From positions 1-64,000 of the forward strand of contig NZ_JANBBE010000017.1 of assembly GCF_024648825.1 (NCBI RefSeq): a DNA stretch of 64,000 nucleotides, read 5' to 3'. The stretch's first letter is position 1. Each line of letters opens with the position of its first letter. Under the pieces are notes generated by a model, which did not search any database, was not told the origin of the DNA, and saw nothing but the letters and a program-made list of their open reading frames with translations. This DNA comes from Lentzea californiensis (GTDB lineage: Bacteria > Actinomycetota > Actinomycetes > Mycobacteriales > Pseudonocardiaceae). Of this stretch, positions 53,155-62,066 are shown piece by piece. The position numbers were made by a program, and so were the translations under genes.

Positions 53155-53850
53155 TCAGGCGTCCCTGCGGCGGAACGTGGTCGTGGACACGGCCACCGCG
53201 AGAACGACCCAGGCGATCACGACGGCCGAACCGGTGAGCGCGCCTGTTCCGTTGTGGAGCCACATGCTGTGTCCGGCGGTGTCCGGCAGGTACGCCGCGA
53301 AGCCCGCCCGGTCGCGCAGCAGCGGGCCGATGACGAAGTAGTGGACGAGCAACCCGGCCACCACTGGGACGGTGCGCCGGATGACGGTGGCGATCGCGGC
53401 GGACAACAACGCGGTGAGCGTCAGGTAGGCGGCTGCGCCGCTGACGGCCCGCAGTGCTTCGGCGAACTGGGGCAGCACACCCTCGTCTCCCACCACGACG
53501 CCGGCCACGACGACGCCCGCGACCACGGTGACCACCGCGGCGGGGACCGCGAACAGCGCGAGCGAGACCAGCTTCGCGAGGTGCTGGGTGATCCGGCGCG
53601 GCATCGCGGCGAGCGTCGTGCGGATCTGGCCGCCGCTGTACTCGGACGTCACCGCGACCACGCCCAGGACGACGAAACCCGCCTGGCCGTAGGCGACCGG
53701 CGCGAGGCCGACGTCCAGCACACCCGTGCCGCCGGCCGCACCGAAGGCGATCGCGAGGACCGCGGAGGCCACGACCGTGCCGAGCGCGGTCAGGTGCGAG
53801 GCAGGCAGGCTCCACAACTTGGCCGTCTCGGCGCCGATCCAGCGCCTCAT
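53155..53850 (-). CDS. ABC-2 type transporter permease
   Basis: 231 residues from ATG 53850. Six hydrophobic segments (~20-40, 50-70, 95-120, 135-160, 165-185, 205-225) and an N-terminal amphipathic helix give the ABC-2 permease pattern. It ends in 'FRRRDA', the same C-terminus as the neighbouring permease, which suggests an old duplication. It overlaps that gene by 4 bases. Likely forms an exporter with the permease and ATPase upstream. Confidence 0.8.
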   Translation of the reverse strand: MRRWIGAETAKLWSLPASHLTALGTVVASAVLAIAFGAAGGTGVLDVGLAPVAYGQAGFVVLGVVAVTSEYSGGQIRTTLAAMPRRITQHLAKLVSLALFAVPAAVVTVVAGVVVAGVVVGDEGVLPQFAEALRAVSGAAAYLTLTALLSAAIATVIRRTVPVVAGLLVHYFVIGPLLRDRAGFAAYLPDTAGHSMWLHNGTGALTGSAVVIAWVVLAVAVSTTTFRRRDA

Positions 53851-54575
53851 GCATCCCTCCGGCGAAAGACCGCGACACCGGCGGCGAGCAGCACGACGAC
53901 CCACGCCGCCATCACCGCGCCACCGGCGACGGGGGAGAGGTGCACCGGCAGGTCCATTTCGATGATGAACATGCGCAGGCCCGCCATGTCCGGGAAGTAG
54001 ACCGCCAGCGTCGTGATCTTCGTGAGCAGGAACGTGACCGTGACGACCGAGGTGTTCAGGATCAGCACCGCGAGCGGCACGATCCCGTTGCGGGTCAACA
54101 AGGTGATGCCGAACGCGAGCAGCGCGGTGAGCACCCAGTAGACGACGACGCCGGGCACGCGCGAGACGTCGGACGCCTGGACGTGGTCGCCGAGCAGCAC
54201 CTGCACGAACGTCAGCGTGATCGCCGCGGCGGCCACCGCCAGCACGGTGGCCGTCGTGATCACCGCCGCGACCTTCGCCAGCAGGAACCGGGTCCTGGAC
54301 GGCACGACGGTGAGGCTCGTGGTGATCTGCCGGCCGCCGCCGGAGGCTTCGCCCTCGGTGGAGTACTCGCTGCTCGCCGCGACGACGCCGAGGACGACGG
54401 CGCCCACGACCCCGAAGGCGAGCTCCTGGAAACCGGCGTCGGCGCCCGCCTTCGTGTCACCGGTGGACGCCGAGATGAACGCGACCACCGCCGGGACCGC
54501 CACGCCCACCAGGCAGGAAACCCACACCGACGGCAACGACGCGAGCTTGCTCAGCTCGCCGCGGCAGGCCCTCAT
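53847..54575 (-). CDS. ABC-2 type transporter permease
   Basis: 242 residues from ATG 54575, which overlaps the stop of the ATPase gene. Six transmembrane segments, and the segment 'VVLGVVAASSEYSTEGEASG' corresponds to the 'EYS' loop of the sister permease. Likely forms a heterodimeric channel with the 53155 product. Small-molecule or peptide export is the usual role. Confidence 0.82.
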   Translation of the reverse strand: MRACRGELSKLASLPSVWVSCLVGVAVPAVVAFISASTGDTKAGADAGFQELAFGVVGAVVLGVVAASSEYSTEGEASGGGRQITTSLTVVPSRTRFLLAKVAAVITTATVLAVAAAAITLTFVQVLLGDHVQASDVSRVPGVVVYWVLTALLAFGITLLTRNGIVPLAVLILNTSVVTVTFLLTKITTLAVYFPDMAGLRMFIIEMDLPVHLSPVAGGAVMAAWVVVLLAAGVAVFRRRDA

Positions 54576-55284
54576 CGCACGTTCTCCCGCGACCCGGTGG
54601 TGAGCGCGAAGAACGCCTCCTCCAGGCTCCGCCGCGGCCCGGTGACCTCGGCGAGCGTGCCCTGCGCGACGATCCGGCCGCGGTCGATGACCACCACGTC
54701 GTCGACCGTCTCGGACAGCTCGCCCATGAGGTGGCTCACAGCAGGACCGTGCGGCCCGCCGCCGCGCGTTCCCGCAGGAGCGTCCTGATCCAGCGGATGC
54801 CCTCCGGGTCGAGGCCGTTGACCGGCTCGTCGAGCACCAGCGCCTCCGGGTCGCCTAGCAGCGCGGCGGCGAGGCCGAGCCGCCTGCCCATGCCGAGCGA
54901 GTAGCCGCCGACCCGTTTGCGGGCCGCCTGGGCCAGTCCGACGGCCTCCAGCACCTCGCCGATCCTGCGCCGCGGGATGCCGCCGGCCGCCGCGATCCAG
55001 TTCAGGTGCGCGCGGCCGGTGCGGGAGCGGTGCGCACCCGAACCGTCGAGCACGGCACCGACCTCGGTCAGCGGATCGCGCAACTCGGCGAACGGCCGGC
55101 CGCCGACGAGCGCGGTGCCCGAGGTCGGGTGGTCGAGCCCGAGCAGGATCCGCAGGGCCGACGACTTGCCGGCGCCGTTCGGGCCGAGGAACCCGGTCAC
55201 CCGGCCAGGGCGCGCTTCGAAACTGACGTCGGAGAGGATCAGCGCCGATCCCCGTCGCTTGGTCAGCCGGTCGAACTCGAGCAT
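54572..55284 (-). pseudogene. ABC transporter ATPase with one-base deletion
   Basis: From ATG 55284 the frame gives Walker A 'GFLGPNGAGKSSALRIL', signature 'GYSLGMGRRLGLAAALL' and Walker B 'ALVLDEPVNGLDPEG', but stops at 54736 after 'GRTVLL'. The natural continuation 'SHLMGELSETVDDVVVIDRG' follows immediately in another frame and ends at 54572, overlapping the permease ATG. The whole segment is 713 nt, one short of a multiple of three; restoring one G (CTG-CTG-GTG-AGC) rebuilds the conserved 'LLVSHLMGE' switch. Either a real recent inactivation or a sequencing error. The H-loop and C-terminal portion are lost as read. Confidence 0.85.
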
Positions 55285-55459
55285 CAGGACTTCTTCCCGT
55301 CGGGCGCGAATGCGTTCCCCCGCAGCCAACTCCGCCGGTGGGGTCGTCCGCGTCGGTCCCCGGACCGAACCTGGCCGGCGGCCGTGCGGCCCGCGGTCTG
55401 TCAGACCTGGGGCGGAGATCACCCGGCCGAAGTCGGCAGGGGCTCAGCAGTCGAGCCGG

Positions 55460-55768
55460 TCAGGCCTTGCCGTGGCGGTCGAGAAGTGCGCGCAGGGCGG
55501 CCATCTCCGCGGCCAGCGCCTTGCGTCCGGCGGCCGTGACGCTGACCCACGTCTTGGGCCGCTTGCCCTCGTAGCCCTTCTCGACCTCCAGCAGGCCGGC
55601 CTCCTCCAGCACCGCGATGTGACGGGAGAGGTTGCCGGCGGTGAGGTTGAGGGTGGACTTCAGGTAGGCGAACTCCACCCGTTTCACCTCGCCCGCGATG
55701 GTGAGGATCCCGAGCCGGTGCCGCTGGTGGACGACGTCGTCCAGCGCCGCCGTCGGGTGCTCCGTCAC
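55460..55768 (-). CDS. Winged-helix transcriptional regulator
   Basis: 102 residues from a GTG at 55768 that overlaps the stop of the upstream membrane protein gene. A helix-turn-helix and wing are clear ('KSTLNLTAGNLSRHIAVLEE', then 'LEVEKGYEGKRPKTWVSVT'), of the compact MarR/PadR-like type often paired with a membrane protein. It probably represses its own operon through the dyad at 56633-56649. Confidence 0.85.
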   Translation of the reverse strand: MTEHPTAALDDVVHQRHRLGILTIAGEVKRVEFAYLKSTLNLTAGNLSRHIAVLEEAGLLEVEKGYEGKRPKTWVSVTAAGRKALAAEMAALRALLDRHGKA

Positions 55769-56601
55769 GACGAGGCCCGGCCTGCCGCGAGCGCGCCCAG
55801 TCCGCCGAGCACGAGCACGGTCGCGAGCAGCAGGACGCCCGTGGCGCCGCCCAGAGCGTCGTTGTCCATGGACGCATTGTCGACGATCAACGCGCCGGCC
55901 GTGAACACCACCGCGACCACCGAGCACCACACGCTGCGCTCGATCCACGCCAGCGTCAGCAGGCCGGCCGAGATCGCCATGAACTGGGCGCCGCCGCCCA
56001 TCCCGAGATCGACGCCGACATCGGGCGACTGCAGCAGTGACAAGGCGATCGACGCCAGCAGCAGTCCGGCTGGGACGAACAGCGCCCGCCACCGCCGGGC
56101 GCGGAACGCGAGCAACGCCAGCCCCAGCAGCACCGCCATGACGACGGCGGCGACGAGGGGCGTGGGGTAGAACAGGGCGTACTTGTGGATCACGCTCGTG
56201 CTCAGCGGAATCCCGAACAGCACGGCGACCAGCCCGAGCAACGCGACCCGGACGTACGAACCGGTCGGGGTCTCCACGCCGACGCGCTGAGCGCGCCAGC
56301 GGTACCACCACACCGTGGCGAGCACGGCCACGAGCAGCGCGCCGAGCCAGTACAGCGACAGCGCGAGCGGGTGCACGACCTCCGTCTTCAGCCGGAGGTG
56401 CGCCAGCGGGCTGATCCACGGGCCCGGCCCGCCGTCGGCGAGGTGGTCGGCCGGGTCCGGGTCGGCCTGGGAGAGCGGCAGCGAGAGCAGGGACAGGGTC
56501 CCCATGAGCAGCAACGGGAACCAGTACCCGTGCCGGTCGTCCCTGGCGCGCTTGCGCAGGCCGGCCAGTTCGTCGAGCAGTTCGCCCGGATCACTCGTCA
56601 T
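55765..56601 (-). CDS. Multi-pass membrane protein paired with winged-helix regulator
   Basis: 278 residues from ATG 56601 (GGGGGCGAG upstream). Seven to eight hydrophobic segments: one near 27-45, one at ~80-100, and six from ~117 to the C-terminus. No transporter or enzyme signature. Together with the downstream regulator it forms a two-gene unit of a type widespread in actinobacteria. Function unknown. Confidence 0.75.
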   Translation of the reverse strand: MTSDPGELLDELAGLRKRARDDRHGYWFPLLLMGTLSLLSLPLSQADPDPADHLADGGPGPWISPLAHLRLKTEVVHPLALSLYWLGALLVAVLATVWWYRWRAQRVGVETPTGSYVRVALLGLVAVLFGIPLSTSVIHKYALFYPTPLVAAVVMAVLLGLALLAFRARRWRALFVPAGLLLASIALSLLQSPDVGVDLGMGGGAQFMAISAGLLTLAWIERSVWCSVVAVVFTAGALIVDNASMDNDALGGATGVLLLATVLVLGGLGALAAGRASS

Positions 56602-56632
56602 CTCGCCCCCAAAGTTGCCTGTGATGCAGTTA

Positions 56633-56660
56633 GGTTTGCATCGCAAACCATCCTTGTCAA
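56633..56660 (-). promoter_or_regulatory. Promoter with operator dyad upstream of the membrane protein/regulator pair
   Basis: On the minus strand a consensus -35 TTGACA (56660-56655) is followed by the perfect dyad GGTTTGC-N3-GCAAACC (56649-56633), which fills the spacer and overlaps the expected -10 position (weak AAACCT). A dyad placed here would block RNA polymerase when bound; the winged-helix regulator of the same operon is the obvious candidate. Confidence 0.65.
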
Positions 56661-56681
56661 CGGCACCAGCGCCTCCGCCGG

Positions 56682-57230
56682 TCAGGCCGGGTACGCGGCG
56701 TCCGTACCGGGCGAGGAGGCGCTGACCTGCTCGTAGGTGGGCAGGACGCCGGTGATCAGGCCGGCCAGCCGCATCCCGCGGGCCACCGCCCCCTGGTACC
56801 GGTGCCGCCAGCTCTCGTCGTCGTCATCGTCGTCGGCAGCGAGGTCGAATCCCGCCTCGCGGATCAGCGGGAGCAGACCGTCGGGGTCGGTGCCGCCACG
56901 GCTCTCGGGGTAGTTGAGGTTGAAGAAAGTCGTGACGGTGCCGTCGACGGCGTGGGCGAAGCGGGGGGCGGCGAAGTCGTGCCGCACGACCGCGCAGGCC
57001 TCGGTGCCTCGGGACAGCGCGTCCACCACCGTTTCCAGCCAGAAGCTGTTCGGCTGGACCAGCACCGTCCACTCGTCCAGCGCGAACGCCGACACCGCTT
57101 CCAGGTCGCGGACGCGGCGCAACGCTTCAGGCGGGTCGACCTCACGGACGAAGGCGAGCGAGAAGATCTCGCCCAGGAAAGCGGGGTCGCTGTGGCCGGC
57201 GTCCGCCCACGACAGGTCGTGCTGCTGCAT
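56682..57230 (-). CDS. DUF6461-like protein
   Basis: 182 residues from ATG 57230. 'TVLVQPNSFWLETVVDALS' and 'TTFFNLNYPESRGGTDPDGL' match the general pattern of the actinobacterial DUF6461 family, with an Asp-rich stretch (six Asp in a row, ~136-141) and a helical C-terminus. Cytosolic. Some such proteins resemble SMI1/SUKH-like immunity folds, but I cannot confirm that here. Confidence 0.65.
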   Translation of the reverse strand: MQQHDLSWADAGHSDPAFLGEIFSLAFVREVDPPEALRRVRDLEAVSAFALDEWTVLVQPNSFWLETVVDALSRGTEACAVVRHDFAAPRFAHAVDGTVTTFFNLNYPESRGGTDPDGLLPLIREAGFDLAADDDDDDESWRHRYQGAVARGMRLAGLITGVLPTYEQVSASSPGTDAAYPA

Positions 57231-57322
57231 GTGGTCCCCAGGTCGGTGCCGAGCGGAGTTTCCGCGCGCCCGAGTGACGCGCGTCGCCCTCCGCCGATTC
57301 GGGCCGGAGAGGGCTCAACGCC

Positions 57323-57328
57323 TAGGGT
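57323..57328 (+). promoter_or_regulatory. -10 element TAGGGT for the PurL-like operon
   Basis: TAGGGT would place the transcript start near 57335, giving a ~100-base leader before the AGGAGG at 57424-57429 and the TTG start. Confidence 0.45.
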
Positions 57329-57433
57329 GCTGCATGTGTCGCAGTGCGGCCTCGCCCGGTTGCCTGGGTGCTTCCACGAGCGCGGTCGCTACCGGGGACA
57401 ATTGCCCCCGACCGTTCAGCTCCAGGAGGATTG

Positions 57434-60217
57434 TTGATCCACAAGTTCTCGGTTCGCTCCGCGGGGGTAGCGGAGCCCGACATCCGTGAGCTCGGCCGAT
57501 CGTGGGAGCTCGACGACCTCGAGGTGTGGCGCGACTACTACGTCGAGTTCGAGAGTGCGCCCGATGCCGCCGCGCTCGCCGAGGTGGCGGCCGTGCTCGG
57601 TGACCAGCTCGACGTCGAGGTCTCCCTGGACCAGCCGCTCCCCGCGGGTGCCGTGCAGGTCGCCTACAAGCGCGGTGTGGTCGACAACGAGAGCGACTCG
57701 ATCATCACGGTGTGCGGGTTGCTCGGTGTCGCGGCCAAGGCCGGCAAGGTCGCCACCAGCTACCGGTCGGCGTCGCCGCGGCTGCGGGACCTGGTGGTCT
57801 CCACGCGGTTCAACGCGACCATCGAAGAGCTGCACGACGAGGAACCGCACTACGACACCCTCGTGCCGCAGGGGCACTATGAGTCGGCCGTGCAGTACGA
57901 CCTGCGCGGGCTCGACGACGCGGCACTCACCGAGCTCGGCACGGCGGGTGGGCGCAACCTGTCGCTCGCGCAGATGAAGCACGTGCAGCACGTGCAGAAC
58001 ACGCTCGGGGACGAGTTCGTCACGGACGTCCTGCTGGAGGCGCTCGACGCCCGGTGGAGCGACCACTGCGCGCACACCACGTGGAAGTCGCTGGGCAGCC
58101 TGCTCGGCCGCCTCGTGCAGGCCGCGAAGGACGTCGGCAACCCGAACGTGCTCAGCATGTTCCACGACAACGCCGGCGTCTGGGACTTCTACGACGGCCA
58201 CGCGATCGCCATCAAGGCCGAGACGCACAACGGGCCGTCGGCGATCTCCGGCTACTTCGGCCAGCTGACCAAGCTCGGCGGCGTGCTGCGCGACATCCTG
58301 GGGACCGGCCTGAGCGCCGACCCGATCGGCAGCTTCGAGTACACCGCGATCGGTGAGCCCGAGGCACCCGCGCCCATCAAGGGCCGGCCGGACGCGCGCC
58401 GTCTCGCCGGCGAGACGATCCGGGCGATCAAGGAGTACGGCAACACGTTCGGCGTGCCGATGATGTCGTCGCGCATGACGTTCCACCCCGCGTACCGCGC
58501 CAAGCCGTTCGCGCTCGGCGGCAGCATCGGCCTGCTGCCCGTGTCGGCGGCGCAGCGCGGCACCCCGCGGCCCGGTGACTTCGTGGTGCTGATCGGTGGC
58601 CTGACCGGCAACGAGGGCATCCATGGCGCGTCCGCGAGCTCCGCGGGTGCCGTGATGGACACGGCCGCCGTGCAGATCGGCGCGCCGCTCGAGCAGGTCA
58701 AGTTCCGCAAGGCGCTGATCGAACTGCGCGAAGCGGGCTGCATGAGCGCCCTCACCGACGTCGGTGGCGCGGGCCTGAACAGCGCCGTCGGCGAGATCGG
58801 CGAGGCGTGCGGTGTCTGGATCAACACCGCGCTGGTGCCGTTGAAGACCGCGGCGCTGCCGATGTGGCGGATCCTGCTGTCCGAGTCGCAGGAGCGCATG
58901 CTGCTCGCCGTGCCGCCGGAGCACCAGGAGCGGGCGAAGAAGATCCTCGACCGCCACATGGTGCGCTCGACGGTCATCGGCCGGTTCGCGGACACGGGTC
59001 GCTACCACGTGTTCCACGCCCCGGACCTGACCGAGGAGGCCCTGATCGCGGGCGCTCCGGACGTCGTGCCCGCCCACCAGGGCGAACTGGGCTTCGACGT
59101 GGCGTACGACCTGCTCGACATCGAGGTCGAACGCCAGGAGGTCGGCCCGCCGCCGCGTCCGGCGGACGTGCCCGAGTGGCCCGAACTCGCACCCACGCAG
59201 CTCGCCGGGCTGCTGGAGGAGGTCGTCGCCGACGCGGAGGTGGCCTCGCAGCACTTCGCCGACTCGCAGTACGACTCCACGGTCCAGGGCAACACCTGGT
59301 ACGGCCCGCACTACGGCACCGAGCACTCGGTCCGCACGGCCTACTGGGCCGGCACGCCGGTCGCCGGTTCGCCCGCCGCGGCGGTGCTCAACACCGCGTT
59401 CAACCCGTGGATGTTCGACGCCGACCCGGTCGCCGCCACGCGCCAGATGTTCTGCTCGGCGCTCGCGGGCCAGGTGCTCGCCGGTGTCGCGGTGAAGGAC
59501 GTCTGCATGTGCGACAACTTCTACACCCCGCACCTGTCGCCGCACTGGCGCGAGTGGCTGGTCGGCATGGTCGACGAGCTCGCCGTGCTGGTGCGCCACT
59601 TCGGCGTGCCGCTGATCTCGGGCAAGGACTCGTCGGCGGGCTCCGTGCACACCGACGAGGGCCTCGTCAGCGTGCCGCCCGCGGTGTTCCTCAGCGCGCT
59701 GGGCAAGGTGCCGCACACCGACGCCCTGCTGCGCGAGCAGTGGACCACGCCGGGCAACGTGCTGGTCCGCGTCGGCCTGGCCACGGGCTCCCCGGTCGGC
59801 ACGGTCGCCGCCCGCAAGCTCAGCCTGCCGACCGGTGCGCTCGACGACCTGGCACTGTCCGATGTGGACAGCTACCTGAACGCGCTCACCGCGAGCAGGA
59901 ACCTGTTGCGCAGCGGTGCCCGCATCGGTGCCGGTGGCGTCGCGGCCACGCTCGCCCAGGGCGTGCTGGCCAGCGGCATCGGTGTGAAGCTGGAGTCCGC
60001 GACCACCGAGTCGCTCTTCGCCGAGCACCGCGTCGGCGCTGTCGTCGAGGTCGCCCCCGACGACGTCGCCGCCCTGCCCGCCGAGCTCAGCCCGGTCGTC
60101 CTCGGTGTCCTGGAAGGCACGCTGGAAGGCACCGGAATCGTGCTCGACGGCGTCGACCTGTTCGCCCCGGCCGCGCGCGACGGCTGGCTCAACTCGTTCA
60201 CGGCGAGGATCGCATGA
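57434..60217 (+). CDS. purL: PurL-like formylglycinamidine ribonucleotide synthase, divergent form
   Basis: About 927 residues. The TTG at 57434 is chosen because AGGAGG ends four bases before it; the TTG at 57431 is too close. The N-terminal ~150 residues hold a PurS-like region fused to the synthetase, so the protein is longer than the ~750-residue small PurL of most actinobacteria. Synthetase landmarks: 'ARWSDHCAHTTWKS' and 'AIKAETHNGPSAISG', where canonical PurL has ETHNHPSAI (His replaced by Gly). The second half repeats the fold ('SGKDSSAGSVH', 'GAGGVAATLAQG'). It overlaps the glutaminase gene. It could supply purine synthesis, or be a paralogue for a specialised pathway; the altered NHPS motif and the fused PurS-like part favour the latter. 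Confidence 0.8.
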   Translation: MIHKFSVRSAGVAEPDIRELGRSWELDDLEVWRDYYVEFESAPDAAALAEVAAVLGDQLDVEVSLDQPLPAGAVQVAYKRGVVDNESDSIITVCGLLGVAAKAGKVATSYRSASPRLRDLVVSTRFNATIEELHDEEPHYDTLVPQGHYESAVQYDLRGLDDAALTELGTAGGRNLSLAQMKHVQHVQNTLGDEFVTDVLLEALDARWSDHCAHTTWKSLGSLLGRLVQAAKDVGNPNVLSMFHDNAGVWDFYDGHAIAIKAETHNGPSAISGYFGQLTKLGGVLRDILGTGLSADPIGSFEYTAIGEPEAPAPIKGRPDARRLAGETIRAIKEYGNTFGVPMMSSRMTFHPAYRAKPFALGGSIGLLPVSAAQRGTPRPGDFVVLIGGLTGNEGIHGASASSAGAVMDTAAVQIGAPLEQVKFRKALIELREAGCMSALTDVGGAGLNSAVGEIGEACGVWINTALVPLKTAALPMWRILLSESQERMLLAVPPEHQERAKKILDRHMVRSTVIGRFADTGRYHVFHAPDLTEEALIAGAPDVVPAHQGELGFDVAYDLLDIEVERQEVGPPPRPADVPEWPELAPTQLAGLLEEVVADAEVASQHFADSQYDSTVQGNTWYGPHYGTEHSVRTAYWAGTPVAGSPAAAVLNTAFNPWMFDADPVAATRQMFCSALAGQVLAGVAVKDVCMCDNFYTPHLSPHWREWLVGMVDELAVLVRHFGVPLISGKDSSAGSVHTDEGLVSVPPAVFLSALGKVPHTDALLREQWTTPGNVLVRVGLATGSPVGTVAARKLSLPTGALDDLALSDVDSYLNALTASRNLLRSGARIGAGGVAATLAQGVLASGIGVKLESATTESLFAEHRVGAVVEVAPDDVAALPAELSPVVLGVLEGTLEGTGIVLDGVDLFAPAARDGWLNSFTARIA

Positions 60218-60882
60218 AGCCGACCGTCAACGTCCTGTACCTGCCCGGCACCAACTGCCAGGAGGAGACCGTCCGAGCGTTCGCCGAGGTGGGTGCGCAG
60301 CCGCGGATGCGGTTCGCCGCCGACCTGCTGGCGGGCACCGAACGGCTCGACGACGCCGACATCCTCTGCATCCCCGGAGGGTTCTCGTTCGGCGATCACC
60401 TCGGCGGTGGCGCGGTGGCCGCGGCGTTGCTGCGCAGCCACCTGGCCGACCAGTTCGAGGCCTGCCGCACCCGTCCGCTGATCGGCATCTGCAACGGCTT
60501 CCAGATCGCGGTGCGCGGAGGCTGCTTCGGCAAGGTCGGCCTGAAGGTCAACAGCGCCGGGACGTTCCGCAACGAGGAGAACCAGCGGCACGTCGTGGAC
60601 GCCGGCAACGACAGCCCGTGGCTCGCCGGCCTGGGCGGTCAGACCCTGTCCTTCCCGTGCGCGCACGGCGAGGGCCGGTTCGACCCGGGCAGCGAGACCG
60701 AGGGGTACCGCGTCGCACTGCGGTACGAGAAGGACTCCAACCCCGACGGGTCGTTCGAGGACATCGCGGGCATCACGAGCGCCGACGGCCTGGCGTTCGG
60801 GCTGATGGACCACCCGGAGCGCGCGATGGACCGCGAGGTCCGGCTGGCGTTCTTCGAGAACGGCGTGCGCGCGGTTCGTTAG
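60214..60882 (+). CDS. purQ: PurQ-like glutamine amidotransferase
   Basis: 222 residues from an ATG overlapping the PurL-like stop. A class I glutaminase with an intact triad: nucleophile Cys in 'LIGICNGFQIAV', 'CAHGEGRF' and the His/Glu in 'LMDHPERAMD'. The N-terminus 'VLYLPGTNCQEETVRAF' is that of PurQ. It would deliver ammonia to the PurL-like partner. No other pur gene is in the window, so a full purine operon is absent here. Confidence 0.88.
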   Translation: MKPTVNVLYLPGTNCQEETVRAFAEVGAQPRMRFAADLLAGTERLDDADILCIPGGFSFGDHLGGGAVAAALLRSHLADQFEACRTRPLIGICNGFQIAVRGGCFGKVGLKVNSAGTFRNEENQRHVVDAGNDSPWLAGLGGQTLSFPCAHGEGRFDPGSETEGYRVALRYEKDSNPDGSFEDIAGITSADGLAFGLMDHPERAMDREVRLAFFENGVRAVR

Positions 60883-60938
60883 CAGTGCGGCTGGTGCTGG
60901 CCCTACCGCGAGCGCGGGGGCCAGCGCCATGGCCGCGG

Positions 60939-60968
60939 CATGATCACCACGGCACCGTGGTGATCATG
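60939..60968. repeat. Perfect palindrome covering the start codon of the serine hydrolase
   Basis: CATGATCACCACGG (60939-60952) and CCGTGGTGATCATG (60955-60968) are perfect 14-bp arms around two bases. The right arm ends with the ATG at 60966-60968. As RNA it would bury the start codon; as DNA it could be an operator. It also lies 56 bases after purQ and may help end that transcript. Confidence 0.7.
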
Positions 60969-62066
60969 AAATCACTCCTGATCGCGGCGATGGTCGCGGT
61001 GGCTCCCTTGCCTCCGCTGCAGCCGGAACTGCTGCGCGCGGCCATCGCCGACCTGGACAACCCGGCGGCGACGTCCGCGCAGCTGCGGGTCTCGGGTTCG
61101 GCGGGGTGCTGGTACGGCACCGAAGGCGTCGCGGACAGGCGGACGCAGCGCCCGGTCCGGCCGGACGACAGGTTCCGGATCGGCAGCGTCACCAAGGTGT
61201 TCGTGGCGACGGTCGTGCTGCAGCTCGCCGCGGAGCGGAAGATCGGCCTGGAAACGCCTGTCCGGCACTACCTCCCGGACCTGCCGCCGACGCTGGACGA
61301 GGTCGAGGTCGGGCAGTTGCTCGACCACACCAGCGGGATCCCGTTCGAGGTCGGCTTCCCCGACCTGAGCACGCCGGAGAAGGTCCTCGAACACCGCTAC
61401 GACCGGTACGCGCCGGACCAGCGCCTGAAGATGATCCCGGCCACCGAGCCGAAGTTCATCCCTGGCACGCGGCAGGAGTACCGGGGCATCAACTACGTGC
61501 TCGCCGCGATGATCATCGAAAAGGTCACCGGCCACGGCTACGGTCACGAGGTCGACAAGCGCATCGTGCGTCCCCTCGGGCTCACCAAGACCTACGTGCC
61601 CGGCCGCAACGAGACGGGCATCCGCGGGGCGCACGTCCACGGCTACCTGGACGTGCCCGGTCAGGGCCTGGTCGACGTCTCCGACTTCAACACGTCGAAG
61701 TCCTACGGCGAAGGCGACATCATCTCCACGACCGGTGACCTCACCCGGTTCGCCGAGGCGCTGTTCGACGGCGGCCTGCTGCCGCCCGCGTTGCAGGAGA
61801 AGCTGTTCACGCTCCCGAACGTGTCCATGGTGGACGGACGACCCGCCGCGTACAGCACCGGGCTGCAGACGTTCACCATCAACGGCGTCACGGTCTGGGG
61901 CAAGACGGGGGAGCAGTACGGGTACAACGCGGGCCTGTTCTCGACGCGGGACCAGCAGCGCCGCATCGCGTACTCGTTCACGCCGACGGCGCGCAACGAT
62001 GCCCAGCAGCTGATGACGCTGCGCATCGCGAACGCGGTCACCAGCCCCGCAGCTGATCGGCCCTGA
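60966..62066 (+). CDS. Serine hydrolase of the beta-lactamase/DD-peptidase (class C-like) family
   Basis: 366 residues from ATG 60966 with a short hydrophobic N-terminus that may be a signal. S-x-x-K occurs in 'RIGSVTKVFVATVVLQ' (~75). The second motif, normally Y-S-N, reads 'YRGINYVLAAMIIEKVTG': Tyr kept, Asn replaced by Gly. The third motif is 'WGKTGEQYGYNAG'. Family members are D-alanyl-D-alanine carboxypeptidases, esterases or beta-lactamase-like hydrolases. The last ~29 bases overlap a decayed regulator gene on the other strand. The start codon lies in a strong palindrome, so expression is probably regulated. Confidence 0.85.
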   Translation: MKSLLIAAMVAVAPLPPLQPELLRAAIADLDNPAATSAQLRVSGSAGCWYGTEGVADRRTQRPVRPDDRFRIGSVTKVFVATVVLQLAAERKIGLETPVRHYLPDLPPTLDEVEVGQLLDHTSGIPFEVGFPDLSTPEKVLEHRYDRYAPDQRLKMIPATEPKFIPGTRQEYRGINYVLAAMIIEKVTGHGYGHEVDKRIVRPLGLTKTYVPGRNETGIRGAHVHGYLDVPGQGLVDVSDFNTSKSYGEGDIISTTGDLTRFAEALFDGGLLPPALQEKLFTLPNVSMVDGRPAAYSTGLQTFTINGVTVWGKTGEQYGYNAGLFSTRDQQRRIAYSFTPTARNDAQQLMTLRIANAVTSPAADRP

